Positions 1 through 11,706 of a stretch of DNA of 64,000 nt are shown here, one piece after another. Position numbers and translations under genes: made by a program. A model generated the notes under the pieces. The model saw nothing but the letters and a program-made list of their open reading frames with translations, did not search any database and was not told the DNA's origin. Source of the stretch: Buddleja alternifolia (Eukaryota > Streptophyta > Magnoliopsida > Lamiales > Scrophulariaceae); the NCBI GenBank assembly GCA_019426215.1, contig CM033408.1, forward strand, positions 27,073,953 to 27,137,952, read 5' to 3'. How positions within the stretch are numbered: the stretch's first letter is position 1; each line of letters begins with the position of its first letter.

Positions 1-37
1 TTTATTTGCCATACTTACACACACAAATTTTTATAAA

Positions 38-479
38 GAAAATTGCATTTTTGGTCTTGTATATTTGGGGAGGTGGTAATATTGGGACAATTTCTATTCC
101 AACTTGCAATTAAGTCCTTTATCTTCTAATTTTGTAGCAATTTTAGTCTTTCAAGTGGCAATTTTGGTCCTTCGGTGCCGAAAAGTTCTGAAAATTGGGG
201 ATTTTGCATTCAATTTGGGGATTTTCCATTTAATTAGGGATTTTTCGAATTCTTGATGGAAAAGTTGGAGGGGGGAGCGGGGAATTGGAAATTTGGCACT
301 TTGGGGAGAAATTGGCAGGAAAGTTGACATAATTCCTTTTTCATACTTTGGGGGGAAATTGGATAGATTTTTTATTATTTTTCATACTTTAACTTGTAGT
401 GTTTATTTTTCCTTTATTCATTAATCCTCACATTCTAAGTATCATAAAATAATATAAATTGTCATTATTAAATATGCTA

Positions 480-530
<51 letters not shown>

Positions 531-1252
531 TGTATATCATAGCAAAAATAAAATTCGGAAATTTGTCATGGTAGTAATATATTTAGTTAATTCTTAGCTC
601 CATAATAGCATATTTTATTTATTTATTTATGGATTTGTTGCACATTTTTAAATAATAAAATTATTATAAAGTATGAGAATTAAATTAATTTTTTTAAAAA
701 AGAATTAAAATAAAATACTTTATCAATTTTCTATTATAATATGTATAAAAGATCCAAAATAAGTTAAAAGAGATTTTATAATTTATTTGAGAGGAGTACT
801 CAACATGTCATGGACACGAAGAGTATTTATAATTATATATATTTATACAATTGATATTTATTAATGTTAATTTGTATTATTTTATGATACTTTAATAATA
901 TGAGTCGTAATTATTAAACAATAACTAGATAAAAAGTATAAAAAAAATCTAATTTAATTAAAGATTGGTGTTTGTATATTATTATTAGAGTATTGTTGTA
1001 GTGAGTGTGTTGCGTGTGCATATATAGAAATATAATATTAGCAAAATCCCCAAATGTTTCCCTCCAAAATTAGCAAAACACAAAATTCCCAATTTTTAAG
1101 AATTTTCCGACACTGGAGGACCAAAACTTACCACTCGGAGGATCAAAATTACCATAAAATCGAAAGATACCGAATTTAATTGTAAGTTGGAAAAGATACT
1201 GTCCCAAAGTTACCATCCCCCTAATATATAGAACCAAAATTGCAATTATCCC
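38..1252. mobile_element. Long-TIR DNA element, non-autonomous
   Basis: The first ~170 bases (from about 38) and the last ~190 bases (to about 1252) are imperfect inverted copies of one another. Both contain a 'ttttggt' block, a 'gggacaa/gggacag' block, 'ccaactt.caattaa' and 'ggtcct.cggtgtcg'-like blocks in matching order on opposite strands. The interior is AT-rich and has no coding sequence. Long imperfect TIRs around a non-coding interior suggest a Mutator-like non-autonomous element. No convincing target duplication was found, so the ends are approximate. Confidence 0.6.
482..529. repeat. (TA)n microsatellite
   Basis: About 43 bases of uninterrupted TA dinucleotides running into a short CA stretch, inside the long-TIR element. 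Confidence 0.95.
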
Positions 1253-1271
1253 AATATATATACACACATTA

Positions 1272-2369
1272 GGGAAAATTTCATATTTGGTCCCATAACT
1301 TAGGCTTTTTTCAATTTTGGTACCATTGTTTATGAATTTATCACATTGTATCCCATAATTTGCAATTTTTATCAATTTGGATCCCATTAACGATTTCCGT
1401 CCAAAAATTAACGGAGTTGACTTGTGCTCCGTTAGTCAAACCTTAAAAAAAATATCCTAAAAACCTATTTTTTATTTTCTATTTTTTTTTCTTTTTCTTC
1501 TTCATTTTCTTCCCCAAAAATTATACCCTAAACCCTAATTTTTAATCTCTACACCAAATCTATATCCAACATCATTAACACCACCTTCCCCCCACCTCCA
1601 TCGCCGCTGCCAGCGCCGCCACCACCACCACGACGACCTGCTGCACCACCGCCACCACCACCCTCACTCCATCGCCGCCGCCACCACACACAAGCAATCG
1701 CCGCCGCCGCCACCATTCTCACCCCCAAAATCCACCGCCACCACCACCAATCTCACCCCTACCCCCGCAGCCGCTACCCTCACCAATCGCCGCCATCACC
1801 ATTCTCACCCCATATCCGCCGCCCCTACCATTTTCACCCCATATCCGCCTTCCCCACCATTTTCACCCCCAAAATCCACCGCCACCACCACCAATCTCAC
1901 CCCTACCCCCGCAGCCGCTACCCTCACCAATCGCCGCCATCACCATTCTCACCCCATATCCGCCGCCCCCACCATTTTCACCCCATATCCGCCTTTCCCA
2001 CCATTTTCACCCCCAAAATCCACCGCCCACCACCACCAATCTCACCCCCCACACCCCCGCAGCCGCCACCCTCACCAATCGCCGCCGCCACCACCCTCAT
2101 CACCCTCAAATCTGTTACCACCACCACCAATCTCATATGTATATGTATATATATATGTATTCATACGTATATGTATTTTATATGTATATGTATATGTATT
2201 TGTATATAGATATTAAAAATAAAAAATAAAAAATTAGTTTGACTAATGGACACGTGTCATCTCCCCATTAGTTTTTTAGACGGTGGGACCAAAATTGAGA
2301 AAAAATGAAAGTTATTGGATACAATGTGATAAACCCGTAAACAATGAGACCAAAAGTAAAATTTTCCCC
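1272..2369. mobile_element. TIR element carrying a C-rich cargo (Mutator-like, Pack-MULE candidate)
   Basis: The left end (about 1272-1440) and right end (about 2235-2369) are imperfect inverted copies. Each has 'gggaaaatt' at the tip, 'ttggtccca'-type blocks, and a 'gttgactaac..gga' style block toward the interior. The interior (about 1500-2110) is strikingly C-rich against AT-rich flanks and holds a tandem repeat (separate entry). Related ends recur near 56.8-57.0 kb and 57.36-57.74 kb. Mutator-like elements are known to capture host fragments, so this C-rich core may be captured sequence; that is inference. Confidence 0.6.
1721..2100 (+). repeat. 144-bp tandem repeat, about 2.6 copies, C-rich
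   Basis: The block beginning 'acccccaaaatccaccgcc' occurs at 1721, 1865 and 2009, an exact spacing of 144 bases, which is 48 codons. Units differ by only a few bases. All contain CCN/CCA/CCG runs that would read as proline, histidine or serine-rich peptide, but no long frame with a good start covers the array. Confidence 0.9.
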
Positions 2370-2858
2370 ACACATTATAATAGAAGAAAAAAAGAGGACA
2401 AAATAAGATGTTATAAGTTAAGAGTATTCTAGTCAAAGGCTTAAATATAAATTTCATTCCTTTTTATATGTGCAACAACCAAACATAAAAGAAGGAATTT
2501 GATTTCTTTCCTGCCTTAATTTGTTAAACATAACCAAACATTATTATGAAATCTGGTAATTACGAATTTGATTACCATCTGATTTCCAATTTTGATTTCA
2601 TGCCTTTGCAAACAACCGGAGCACAAGGTGCATTCTTATCTAATTATGAATATAAAAATAGAAAAGGAACACCTTTATCATCTCGTATTGTGAAGTGTTA
2701 ACATATAAATTCCCTTAATTTGGGCGTTGGAGAATATTATCTGTATATTTACTTGTCCTGTTGAGATTTTCCTCTTCCTTCTTGAAATATTATTGTGAAG
2801 TGTTAACATATCATCTCGTAATGTGAAGTGTTAACATATAAACAGGGAATGTGGTGAA
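2370..2858. other. Intergenic, upstream of the broken F-box gene
   Basis: AT-rich spacer. Near 2685-2720 and 2790-2845 the phrase 'gtgaagtgttaacatat' occurs three times, indicating small local duplications. Just before the F-box ATG the string 'gggaatgtggtgaaat' occurs at about 2846 and again inside the gene at about 2870, so the original 5' leader may have been lost (see the orphan leader near 57.1 kb). Confidence 0.5.
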
Positions 2859-4153
2859 ATGGGTTCTGAAGGGAATGTGGTGAAATCTGTGAAACTCAAA
2901 ACTGTTGATGGGATTGAGCTTTGTGATATTCCTGAGTGGCTTTTAGTAGAGGTGCTCATTCGGTTGCCAGTGAGGCTCGTATTTAGGTCTAAACTTGTTT
3001 CGAAGCAATGGCTCTCTGTCATTTCGAACCTTATTTCATGCGAACGTATGTTTCTCGAGCCTCAATGTCGCCACAGTTGCAACCTTGGACTTTTATTCAT
3101 ACCAATATGCATGAAAGATTTTCTCGATCTTGGGGCACTTATTTCAAACACCCAGGCCCTTTTATGCTTCCTTCCTCATGTACAGGGCATCGACATGGAA
3201 TAAGACACAATGTTTTTGGAGTAAGCAATGGATTAGTGCTATATGGTTCACGTCTGCTCGACATTCGGACACATAGTTATTTTGACAGGTACAACATATG
3301 CAATCCTATCGCTCGTCAATGGTTTAACCTTTCTCCAGATGCTGCTACGTACTTAATTGATGATGATGTTAGTAGAGGGTTTCTCACTCGTGTTGAAAAT
3401 AACATTCTGACAAGTTACAGAATAGTATGTATTAAGCAGGGCCTCCAGAAAAGTAAAATGAATAAACTCGATGTATTTATTTCTGAAATTGGTGAGTGGA
3501 AAGATTTTACTGTGTGTATTGACGGAGAAATTGAAGTCATTTGGTTCAGGAAGCCTACTGCTCTTAATGGAATTCTGCACTGGATAACTTTTGACCTTGG
3601 AATAATTGCTTATGATCCTTACTATAAGCCTGATTGCTTGCGCTTCATTGCGTTGCCCGGTGATTTAGGCCTAAGATGGATTGATGAAATTAGTATGGGC
3701 ATGTATAGTTTACCTGATGTACATCAAGGACAGATGAGATATTTTGAATCTTTTGAATCCTCTACGCATCGACATTCGTTCTCTGGATTTGGTGTTTGGT
3801 TACTAAATGATTATAGTACTGGAGATTGGTCTCTGCAACATAGGATCAACTATGCCGACATCCTATATGATAACATTCTTTTTGACAGACGTTTGGATCT
3901 AAAACCAATATCTTTCCATCCATTTGATTCAGACATTGTGTATTTGGGAAATAAAGATATCATTACCTCGTGCAACATGAAGACGAGAAAATTGGTCGAT
4001 CATGGTAGTTTACTTGATGTTGAGGATATTATCGGACAGATGGGATGTATTACCTACGAAGACCGGCCTAAATGGTTATTGAGCTTTCTGCTTATGATCC
4101 CGCCGTGGCCTATATATATTCCCGTGCCCTCTTTTGGAGTCGTGAAAGATTGA
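2859..4153 (+). pseudogene. F-box protein gene with a one-base deletion
   Basis: The frame opens at ATG 2859 with an F-box of the form IPEWLLVEVLIRLPV...SKLVSKQWLSVIS. It then shifts near 3029-3031, where the intact paralogue at 6707 reads 'gaccctt' and this copy reads 'aacctt', one C short. The rest of the protein (F-box-associated region and the C-terminal FLLMIPPWP..IP..SFGV block) continues without stops in the next frame to 4153. A segment of some 15 residues just after the F-box is also missing relative to the paralogue. F-box proteins are substrate adaptors of SCF ubiquitin ligases. As written, the product would end shortly after the F-box. A sequencing or assembly error at the CC run is possible, because no other lesion is present. 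Confidence 0.8.
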
Positions 4154-5990
4154 TGATACAATCATCTTTTGGTAGAATATGCACTGTGCTTATCCATTTT
4201 GGTGTGTATTTATATGATCACTCATCTCCATATCATCTAACTCATTTGGCTGTGACATAACTTATATGGTTAAGTTTCTTTCAATGGAATGAGAGCTGCT
4301 CAGCTAATGTCGGTTATGTTACATTTCTACTTTTTTAACTTTTTCTTGTTAAATAATAAGTCCTATTAATCAACGTTATTGTTTATAAATTCATCATCGG
4401 GTTGACACATAGTGACTTTATTTTTGTCCGAAATAATTTTACTCTTGGTTTTATTTAAGTGAAGCTCAAAATCAATTCACCTAAGTAATCACTTAAGCGT
4501 GAAATTGCATACACATATTTGTGCCAATTTTTATTTATGAAATAAGCCAAATATATGATTGGGAAATTGATATTGGAACTTCAAATCAGCTTTTTGAGTC
4601 CACCAGTATATCGTGATACAGCTATAGTTAATTTGGAGATCAATATTAATATGCACCAACATCTCTTTTTTTTGCTAAATACGATGAGTTTAATGTAATT
4701 TACCTCCCTGTGAAATCTCGAAATAGCAAAAAGGCCCTCGTGAGAAAACAATAAGTAATTTACCTCCGTGTGAAAAAAAGAATGAAGCACACCAGCTCCC
4801 TAAATGTATTTAAGCTACATTCACCGACAAAAAGACCAAAATGCCCTTACTTTAAAAAAATATTTGCACTATATTTCTATTTACTTGTAATTTTTAATTT
4901 TTAATATTTATATTTATATTTAATTTTTATTTTTCTATTTTCATTTATCTTCTTTCCCAATTCAACATCTTCCCACACCCTATAACCGACAAAAAGACCA
5001 AAATGCCACTTTTTTTCTCTACTCCAATCTCCTCCAACATCCATCGATCCCATCTCTACCTAACCATCGGCCGCCCCAAGTCGCCGTCGTTGTAAACGTC
5101 ACCGCCTCCACCACTGAAATCGCAACCTTCGGCGGCCGCTGAACAGTCTAGATCTGCCACTGCTGCTGTCATCGCCAAACTCTAGAGCATTCGTAGTGCG
5201 GTTCGTTTTCATTATTATTTAATATAATAATTATACATTCCACTTCATTGTAATTATTGAAGTCCAATTGCCTAAATCACCTTTTATTTTGTTGTTGGTT
5301 AAATTTTTCAATGATCATCAACAAAATCGAGTCAATTCTTTTTGCTAGTGATGATAGTTACCTCTCATTTTAATTTTTAATAGCTTTTTTAGTTAATATT
5401 TCAATAATTTACTATTATTATTATCTAAATAAAATAACTATAATTTAATACTCATATAAAAGAAACTTTGGATGACATATCATTAAAACTAAATCATCTT
5501 TTTTTAGATTATAAATAAATAAATAATATAATGCTATATATATCTATATATTTAAGTAGTTTTTTTGACAAATTGAGTATCACATGCCTGGGCACGGGGG
5601 TTACTTCTAGTTGTATAATCTAATTAAAAAAATAAATTTACTGACTTCAAATTTTGAATACACAAAGACTAAAAACATTAGATAAAATTCAATTATATAC
5701 CAAATGTTATTAGCAATAAATATAAAAACCAAACTATTGGAAGAGTGTTTCGAAGGAATATTTAGATTTCAAACTTTGATATAATCGTAGTTGTCTTGCA
5801 TATTAAACTTTATATGTATTCTATCATATAAATAATTATGATTGTGACGTACTTGTATTAATGCATTAACAAAGTCTTCTTCGTATTTTTGTACTAAAAC
5901 AATAGTTTATATAATTTTATATTAAATTATCTTATAAGTTATAAAAAAAAATTCAAAAAAATGTCACTTTCATTTGTTAAATGCACAGGC
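4154..5990. other. Intergenic, with direct repeats and a GC-rich island
   Basis: Mostly AT-rich. A 20-odd-base phrase beginning 'accgacaaaaagaccaaaat' occurs near 4824 and again near 4985. Between about 5040 and 5210 there is a GC-rich island (CCGCC, GGCCGC runs) with no sustained frame. The stretch after 5210 is AT-rich with nothing recognisable. Confidence 0.5.
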
Positions 5991-6077
5991 AATTGTGTTG
6001 CTCATATGCTTGCTCGTAATACTACAATTTGGTTGGAGGAAGTCCATAATTTCCCAGACTGGTTCTCCCATTTGTAG
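5991..6077 (+). pseudogene. 3' end of a non-LTR retrotransposon (RNase H-like tail)
   Basis: A short frame ending in TAG at 6075-6077 reads NCVAHMLAR..., then ...WLEEVHNFPDWFSHL. This is the signature of the C-terminal RNase H-like domain of plant LINE-type reverse transcriptases (N-x-x-AH-x-LAR, then W-x-E-x-P). It is followed by an A-rich stretch near 6115-6140. Nothing upstream continues the protein, so it is a strongly 5'-truncated relic, as is usual for LINE insertions. Confidence 0.55.
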
Positions 6078-6706
6078 TGGTTGATTTGAATAATTAATGA
6101 AATATTGTTTACCCCCGAAAAATAAAAATAAAAATTCAGCAAATCCCGTATTCCTCTATACTATATTAGATAATAACACCACCTAGTATTCTTTTTCGTA
6201 ATTAATAATTTAATAACTCCTTTCTTTTTATGAATTAAAAAAAATAGTAATAACCCAAGATTCGTTAGCATATCAACTTCTATGGGAGGTTGTGGTTTTA
6301 ATTCTAGGTTTTTCACTATTTATTTATAGAGTAATATAGGGCCGCATGGTCTTATAAGGTCTGCGTGACCAATGATTAAAAACTATCGACCCCTCGTTTG
6401 TTTCGTCTAGAATTTAAAATAAATAAATAAAAAGATAACATAATAGCCAATTTTTGGGGGTGACTAATGTCTACAAAAACCTAGGGTTTCTGCCCAATTG
6501 CAAATCCAGAATGGAAGGGATTTCTGAGACTCCATCAGCCGCGATGTAGGTATAATCTCTTGCAAATTCTTCATTATTTTGTTCGAATCTTTTTGGTAGC
6601 GCCGCGACCACCAACTGTTTGTTGATTTTACTATAAGTGTTGAGAGAAGATTTTTTATGTAGTTCCGACGACTCTATAAAACCCCTGCCAAAAGTGAATA
6701 GGTGAA
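6078..6706. promoter_or_regulatory. Upstream region of the intact F-box gene
   Basis: AT-rich, with a telobox-like 'ctagggttt' near 6481, a motif frequent near transcription starts of plant housekeeping genes. The segment near 6607-6632 ('ccaccaactgtttgttgatt') matches the leader of the orphan F-box fragment at 57.1 kb, so it is probably ancestral 5' UTR of this subfamily. A TATAAA at 6675 lies only about 30 bases before the ATG and may be fortuitous. Confidence 0.4.
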
Positions 6707-8011
6707 ATGGGAACTGATAGTAATGAAACGAGTTTTGGAAAATTGGAAGACAATGGTGTGAGATTTGTGAATACAGGATATGTGGCAAGGATTAAGCTTG
6801 ATGGTATCCCTGAGTGGCTTTTAGTGGAGGTGCTCATTAGGCTTCCCGTGAAGCTCGTATTTAGGTCTAAACTTGTTTCCAAGCAATGGCTCTCTGTCAT
6901 TTCGGACCCTTATTTCGTGCGCATGTATATATCCCGAGCCTCAACGTTGCCACAATTGCAACCTTGGACTTTTATTTACAACACTATGCGAGTTCAAGAT
7001 TCAAAATATTTGGATTATCTTAAGCAGGAATCCTTGGTGGATATACATTCTAGTGATTTGGAGCATCCGAGTTTTTATGAGCTTTCGTGTCCATGTACTG
7101 AGCAGGACCCACGTGGGACGAGATACAAAATTGTTGGAGTAAGCAATGGGTTAGTGCTATACGGTCCATATGATCAAATGTTAGGATGTATCGATGACTT
7201 TCGCATAGGCAATCCTACCACTGGGCAATGGATTAGGCTTCCTCCACATGGTCGTCTCTTGAGGTATGTTAGTGTGGGTTTTCTCACTCGTGCGGAGAAT
7301 GGCATTCTCACAAGTTACAAAGTAGTATGTCTTAGCATGGCTTTAACAGAAAATAATATGATTAGATTCGTTGTATTTCTTTCTGAAATTGGTGAGTGGA
7401 AGGAATTTGCAGTGTATACTGACCACCAGAAAATTCAAGTTGATTGGTATGGGACACCTACTTCTCTTAATGGAATTTTGCTTTGGATAACTCTTGATCA
7501 TGGAATTATTGCATATGACCCCTACACGAAGCCGGACTACTTGCGCATTATTGCATTGCCTGGTGATAGAGGTAGAAAAGATATTGGCATCCGTAGCTTT
7601 TGTGATGCACATCAAGGACGATTGAGATATCTTGAAGTTTTTGATGACTCTATATTCTATCATGAGATCTCTAGTTTTGGTATTTGGATTCTAAATGATT
7701 ACAGTACTGGAGAGTGGTGTCTGCAACATAGGATGAGCTATTTCGATTTCTTTAATAATAACAATCCTCGTTCCATAAATTTGCGTCTACACATGGTATC
7801 TTTCCATCCATTTGCTTCAGACATTATGTATTTCGGATATGAAAATATCATTGTCTCGTACAACATAAAATCCAGAAAATTGGAAGCTGTTAAGGGCTTT
7901 GAAGGGCAGCACATCAGAAAGTGGCCTCTTTGGTTACAGACGTTTTTGCTTATGATTCCACCGTGGCCTACATATATTCCGCCTCCCTCTTTTGGTGTCA
8001 TGGAGGATTAA
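6707..8011 (+). CDS. F-box protein with F-box-associated domain
   Basis: Single-exon frame of 434 codons. The F-box lies at about residues 28-72, with the IPEWLLVEVLIRLPVKLV core and the SKLVSKQWLSVISDP end that contact SKP1 in SCF ubiquitin ligases. The remainder resembles the F-box-associated domain of plant proteins. Visible blocks are VGVSNGLVLYG, NP.TGQWI.LP, GFLTRAENGILTSYKVVCL, LSEIGEWKEF, TSLNGILLWIT, and a C-terminal FLLMIPPWPTYIPPPSF. The likely role is recognition of an unknown target for ubiquitination. The start at 6707 is the first ATG before the F-box. The paralogue at 2859 shares the architecture, so this is a local tandem pair with one broken member. No introns or disabling changes are visible. 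Confidence 0.85.
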   Translation: MGTDSNETSFGKLEDNGVRFVNTGYVARIKLDGIPEWLLVEVLIRLPVKLVFRSKLVSKQWLSVISDPYFVRMYISRASTLPQLQPWTFIYNTMRVQDSKYLDYLKQESLVDIHSSDLEHPSFYELSCPCTEQDPRGTRYKIVGVSNGLVLYGPYDQMLGCIDDFRIGNPTTGQWIRLPPHGRLLRYVSVGFLTRAENGILTSYKVVCLSMALTENNMIRFVVFLSEIGEWKEFAVYTDHQKIQVDWYGTPTSLNGILLWITLDHGIIAYDPYTKPDYLRIIALPGDRGRKDIGIRSFCDAHQGRLRYLEVFDDSIFYHEISSFGIWILNDYSTGEWCLQHRMSYFDFFNNNNPRSINLRLHMVSFHPFASDIMYFGYENIIVSYNIKSRKLEAVKGFEGQHIRKWPLWLQTFLLMIPPWPTYIPPPSFGVMED

Positions 8012-8311
8012 TGACTCCGGTATATTTTGGTAGATTATAAATAATGCACGAATATTTTGTTTTGTATTCGAATAGTTTTTGTTTGGCAGGAACATGTGTC
8101 CATGGAAATGACAGTTACTCTTTGATTTAAATGTTGCAAGTTTTGTATGGAATAGCGAATCAAGTTATCCTACTTTTTCATCGTAAAATTTGTCCTTGCA
8201 TCGACATTTTCATGTCTTGGCTCAAGAAAAGTAACATAGAAATTGTGTCGAGGTCAGACCACAAAATACGTCATGGTCTATCAATTTAACTCTTGATTCG
8301 TACCCCACGCA

Positions 8312-8526
8312 ATTCATGTGTATATTGTACAAAGTTCGATTCAAAACATCATCATATAGGGCTTGGAACATTGTACATAATCTTACATTTCTACTCTCCT
8401 ATTTCAATTTTCCACGCCTTTAATACATAATCTTTGCATAACTCAAGGTCGTATATTGGAATCAATGCTTATGTGAAGTTAATATATTTCCTGCTAGCAC
8501 ATATGGGTCAGCTGGCTCTGCCAGGT
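8312..8526. repeat. Paralogous segment A, left half
   Basis: From 'attcatgtgtat' at 8312 to the insertion point at 8526, this matches 41178 onward (segment B), with many shared blocks such as 'ctcctatttcaat', 'atcaatgcttatgtgaa' and 'gtcagctgg'. It is interrupted here by a copia element and resumes at 12215. The nature of the duplicated sequence is unknown. Confidence 0.8.
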
Positions 8527-9030
8527 TGTTGTGGAACTCAGAGTCATATTCCACCAAATATAGAAATAGAGAGGGAAATATTGTATTAGAAAACCACACT
8601 AGATTTAATTCCCAGGAAAGATTGGAGGCGTCACAAGGGTCGCGCTTAAAACCCAATCTCCTTGACAGAATTAACTAGACGAATTTAATAGCACAATATA
8701 AAACTACAACTATAACTAACAATGGCTACTTGAAGAATAACACAAAATAAAAAACACCAAATTTAACGAGGTTCGGCTAATTTAGCCTACGTCCTCGGAC
8801 CCCACCAAAAATATTTCACTAAGGACCAAAGTGAAAATATTACAAATTATAGAGGAGAGAATACAAAATGCCTTAAAGACTTGGGCAAATGTTGGGATGG
8901 TTTCTAAACTAAAGAGGTGGTCTCCTTTTATAGGAGAAAGAGACCACCCTTTACAATATGTTTCTAATGTGGGACAAATGTGCTCTTCATTATCAAAGGA
9001 AATGAGTCATTTCTTCACCACACTTCAACA
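8527..9030 (-). repeat. 3' LTR of the 3.7-kb copia element
   Basis: This is the 3' LTR in the element's minus orientation. It is near-identical to 11707-12209 and carries the terminal TGTTG/CAACA inverted tips. Confidence 0.93.
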
Positions 9031-11570
9031 AATCTCCACTTTGGCGAATTTCCAAAATCTTCAATCTCCTCGTCAAACGGGGTCACCAAAACCAATCTTC
9101 AAATTTTCCAATGTTCCTTTCCAGGATCATGCATATACCTGCTCTTCAAATATCAGGCCTCGTACACACCATAGCATACATCAAGCTACCAATAATATTT
9201 GCATACGGTACTTTTGACATGTATTCCTGTTCTGCATCAGACTTAGGTGACAGTGGCGCTAAGCTTAAAATGAGGAACAAACGGAGTACTAACTGATTTT
9301 GACTTTTCATCAATGCCAAAACGCCTCAACATCCTACTCAGATATTGTTTCCGAGTCAAACAAAGCCTCCTCAATTTTCTATCTCTGAAAATCTCCATGC
9401 CGAGAATTTTCTTCACCTCACCTAGATCCTTCATCTCAAACTCCCTTTTCAAATGAGTCTTCAACTTCTTGATTTCTATTAGACTTGGGGAGGCAATCAA
9501 CATATCATCAACATACAGAAGAAGATATATGAAGGATCCATCTTGTAGCTTATGCAAATACACACAATGATCGTATGTGCTTCTTGTGTACCCAATTCCC
9601 ATCATAAACTTGTCAAATCGCTTGTACCACTGCCTCGGAGATTGCTTCAATCCGTACAACGATTTTTGAAGTTTACAAACCAAATTTTCATTTTCAGCAA
9701 CTTTGAATCCCTCTGGTTGAGTCATATAGATTTCCTCTTCCAAGTCTCCATGTAAAAATGCAGTTTTTACATCCAACTGAACTAGTTCAAAATCCAACTG
9801 TGCTACCAAAGCCAACAAAATTCTAATGGAGGAGTGTTTTACAACTGGAGAAAACACCTCATTATAATCAATGCCCTCCTTCAGAGCGTAACCTTTGGCC
9901 ATCAATCTGGCTTTGTAGCGAACATCACCTTGGCTAGGAAATCCATCTTTCTTTGCAAATACCCATTTGCATCCAATTGCCTTCTTTCCCTTCGGGAGAC
10001 TGGCCAGTTCTCATGTTTGATTCTTATGAAGGGACTGCATTTCTTTACTCATGGCAATCCTCCACTTATCTTTCTCTGGTCCTTTGACTGCTTCAATATA
10101 AGTGGTAGGAACATCATCAGCGGCAATTGCAGATGCACAAGCCACCATATCATCAAAGCGAGCAGGCTTTCTGATTGTCCTCTTTGGCTTACTAGTTGCA
10201 ATTGATTCAAGTTACTGTGGAAGTTCTTGGGGTTAAACTTCCTCTTCTTCAAAATCTCCTTCTACCATAGGAGAATGATCAAGAGTTTCTTGATCTGCTG
10301 GGACAACAAACTTTTCAAACTCCACCTGTTTGGGAGTACCATCCTGCTGTTCTGCATTCACCTTTTTCAACACGGTAGATTCATCAAAGGTGACATCCCT
10401 GCTAAAGATTATTTTCTTTGTTTCTGGACACCAAAGGCGATAGCCTTTTATACCAGAGGTGATCCCCATGAACACAGCTTTCTTTGCTCTAGGATCCAAC
10501 TTTGATTCCTTAACATGATAATATGCAGCGGAACCAAACACATGTAAGGAATCATAATCAGCAGCAGGCTTTCCAAACCATTTCTCCAATGGTGTTTTTC
10601 CATCAATAGCAGTAGATGGTAGACGATTAACGAGATGGCACGCATACGTCACAGCCTCAGCCCAAAATTCTTTACCCAACCCAGCATTGGATAACAAACA
10701 CCGAACTTTCTCCAGCAAAGTCTGATTCATGCGTTCTGCCACTCCGTTCTGTTGTGGTGTATGTCTGACAGTGAAGTGTCTGACAATGCCTTCATCCTCA
10801 CAAAATTTATGAAATGGACCACTCTTAAATTCTCCACCATTGTCTGTACGGAGACGTTTGACCTTTTTATCACTCTGAGTTTCCACCATCTTTTTCCAAT
10901 TGAGGAATACCTCAAACTTCATCATTTGTCTTCATCGTATACACCCAAACTCTCCGGGAAAAAACATCAACAAAGGTTACAAACTAGTGCTTCCCTCCCA
11001 AAGAACTCATTTTTTGAGGGACCCACACATCCGAATGAACATAATCCAAGATACCATCAGTATTATGGATTGCTGTTCCAAATTTAACCCTTGTCTGTTT
11101 CCCACGAACACAAAGTTCACAAAACTCCAATTTGGAGTATTTCACTCCTTTTGTTTTGTGAACGACCTCTGATGAACAAAACTTCTGCATCTCTTCCTAA
11201 ACAAACTTGCTTGTCCTTCTTTCTCAGTTCATAACTGTATAGGGCAGCACAAACTTCGCTAAGAGATACAGCAGCAGCCTTCCCGTGAAGTAGAGTGGTT
11301 TCAAGAAACTCAAACTCCTCAGGAAGGGATCCCAGCAACATCAAAGCCAAATCCTTCTCATCCAAATTTCCGTTCTTTTTCCTCTATATCATTTGGTTTC
11401 TTTTCTTCAATAGCTAAGTATAGACCTTGTTGAAAGAGTGCGTCTACAACTTCGCTTTGCCACATACCAAAATGGCCTGTGCCATCAAAAGGCTCCACTG
11501 TCAATCGCGTATTCGCCACAGTGGTTCTCGCCCAAATGGACGACGACGACGCTTTTGAGGTAACTTCCAT
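9031..11570 (-). pseudogene. Copia gag-pol relic
   Basis: Fragments in minus-strand order. Gag N-terminus lies at 11358-11570 (LTVEPFDGTGHFGMWQ) and more gag at 11117-11365 (LLGSLPEEFEFLETTLLHG). The pre-integrase tail is at 10984-11190 (CELCVRGKQ). The integrase core is at 10233-10925, with RLRTDNGGEF and TPQQNGVAERMNQT. Reverse transcriptase is at 9243-9905, with VQLDVKTAFLHG, LYGLKQSPRQWYKRF and the catalytic YVDD. Between 9031 and 9242 only scraps of the RT C-terminus remain (PYANIIGSLMYAM, then a jump to the polypurine tract), so RNase H is deleted. The zinc knuckle and protease are missing as well. No active protein can be made. Confidence 0.9.
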
Positions 11571-11706
11571 TTTTGGTTACAAATTATTCTTCAATAGCCC
11601 TCCAAATGCGAAAGCCAAATAGCCCAGGAAAACTTTTCTGATGTGGAAGATCAGATTAAACTGCGACCACAGAGCATACTCAGAATACCCGAACTCTGAT
11701 ACCACT

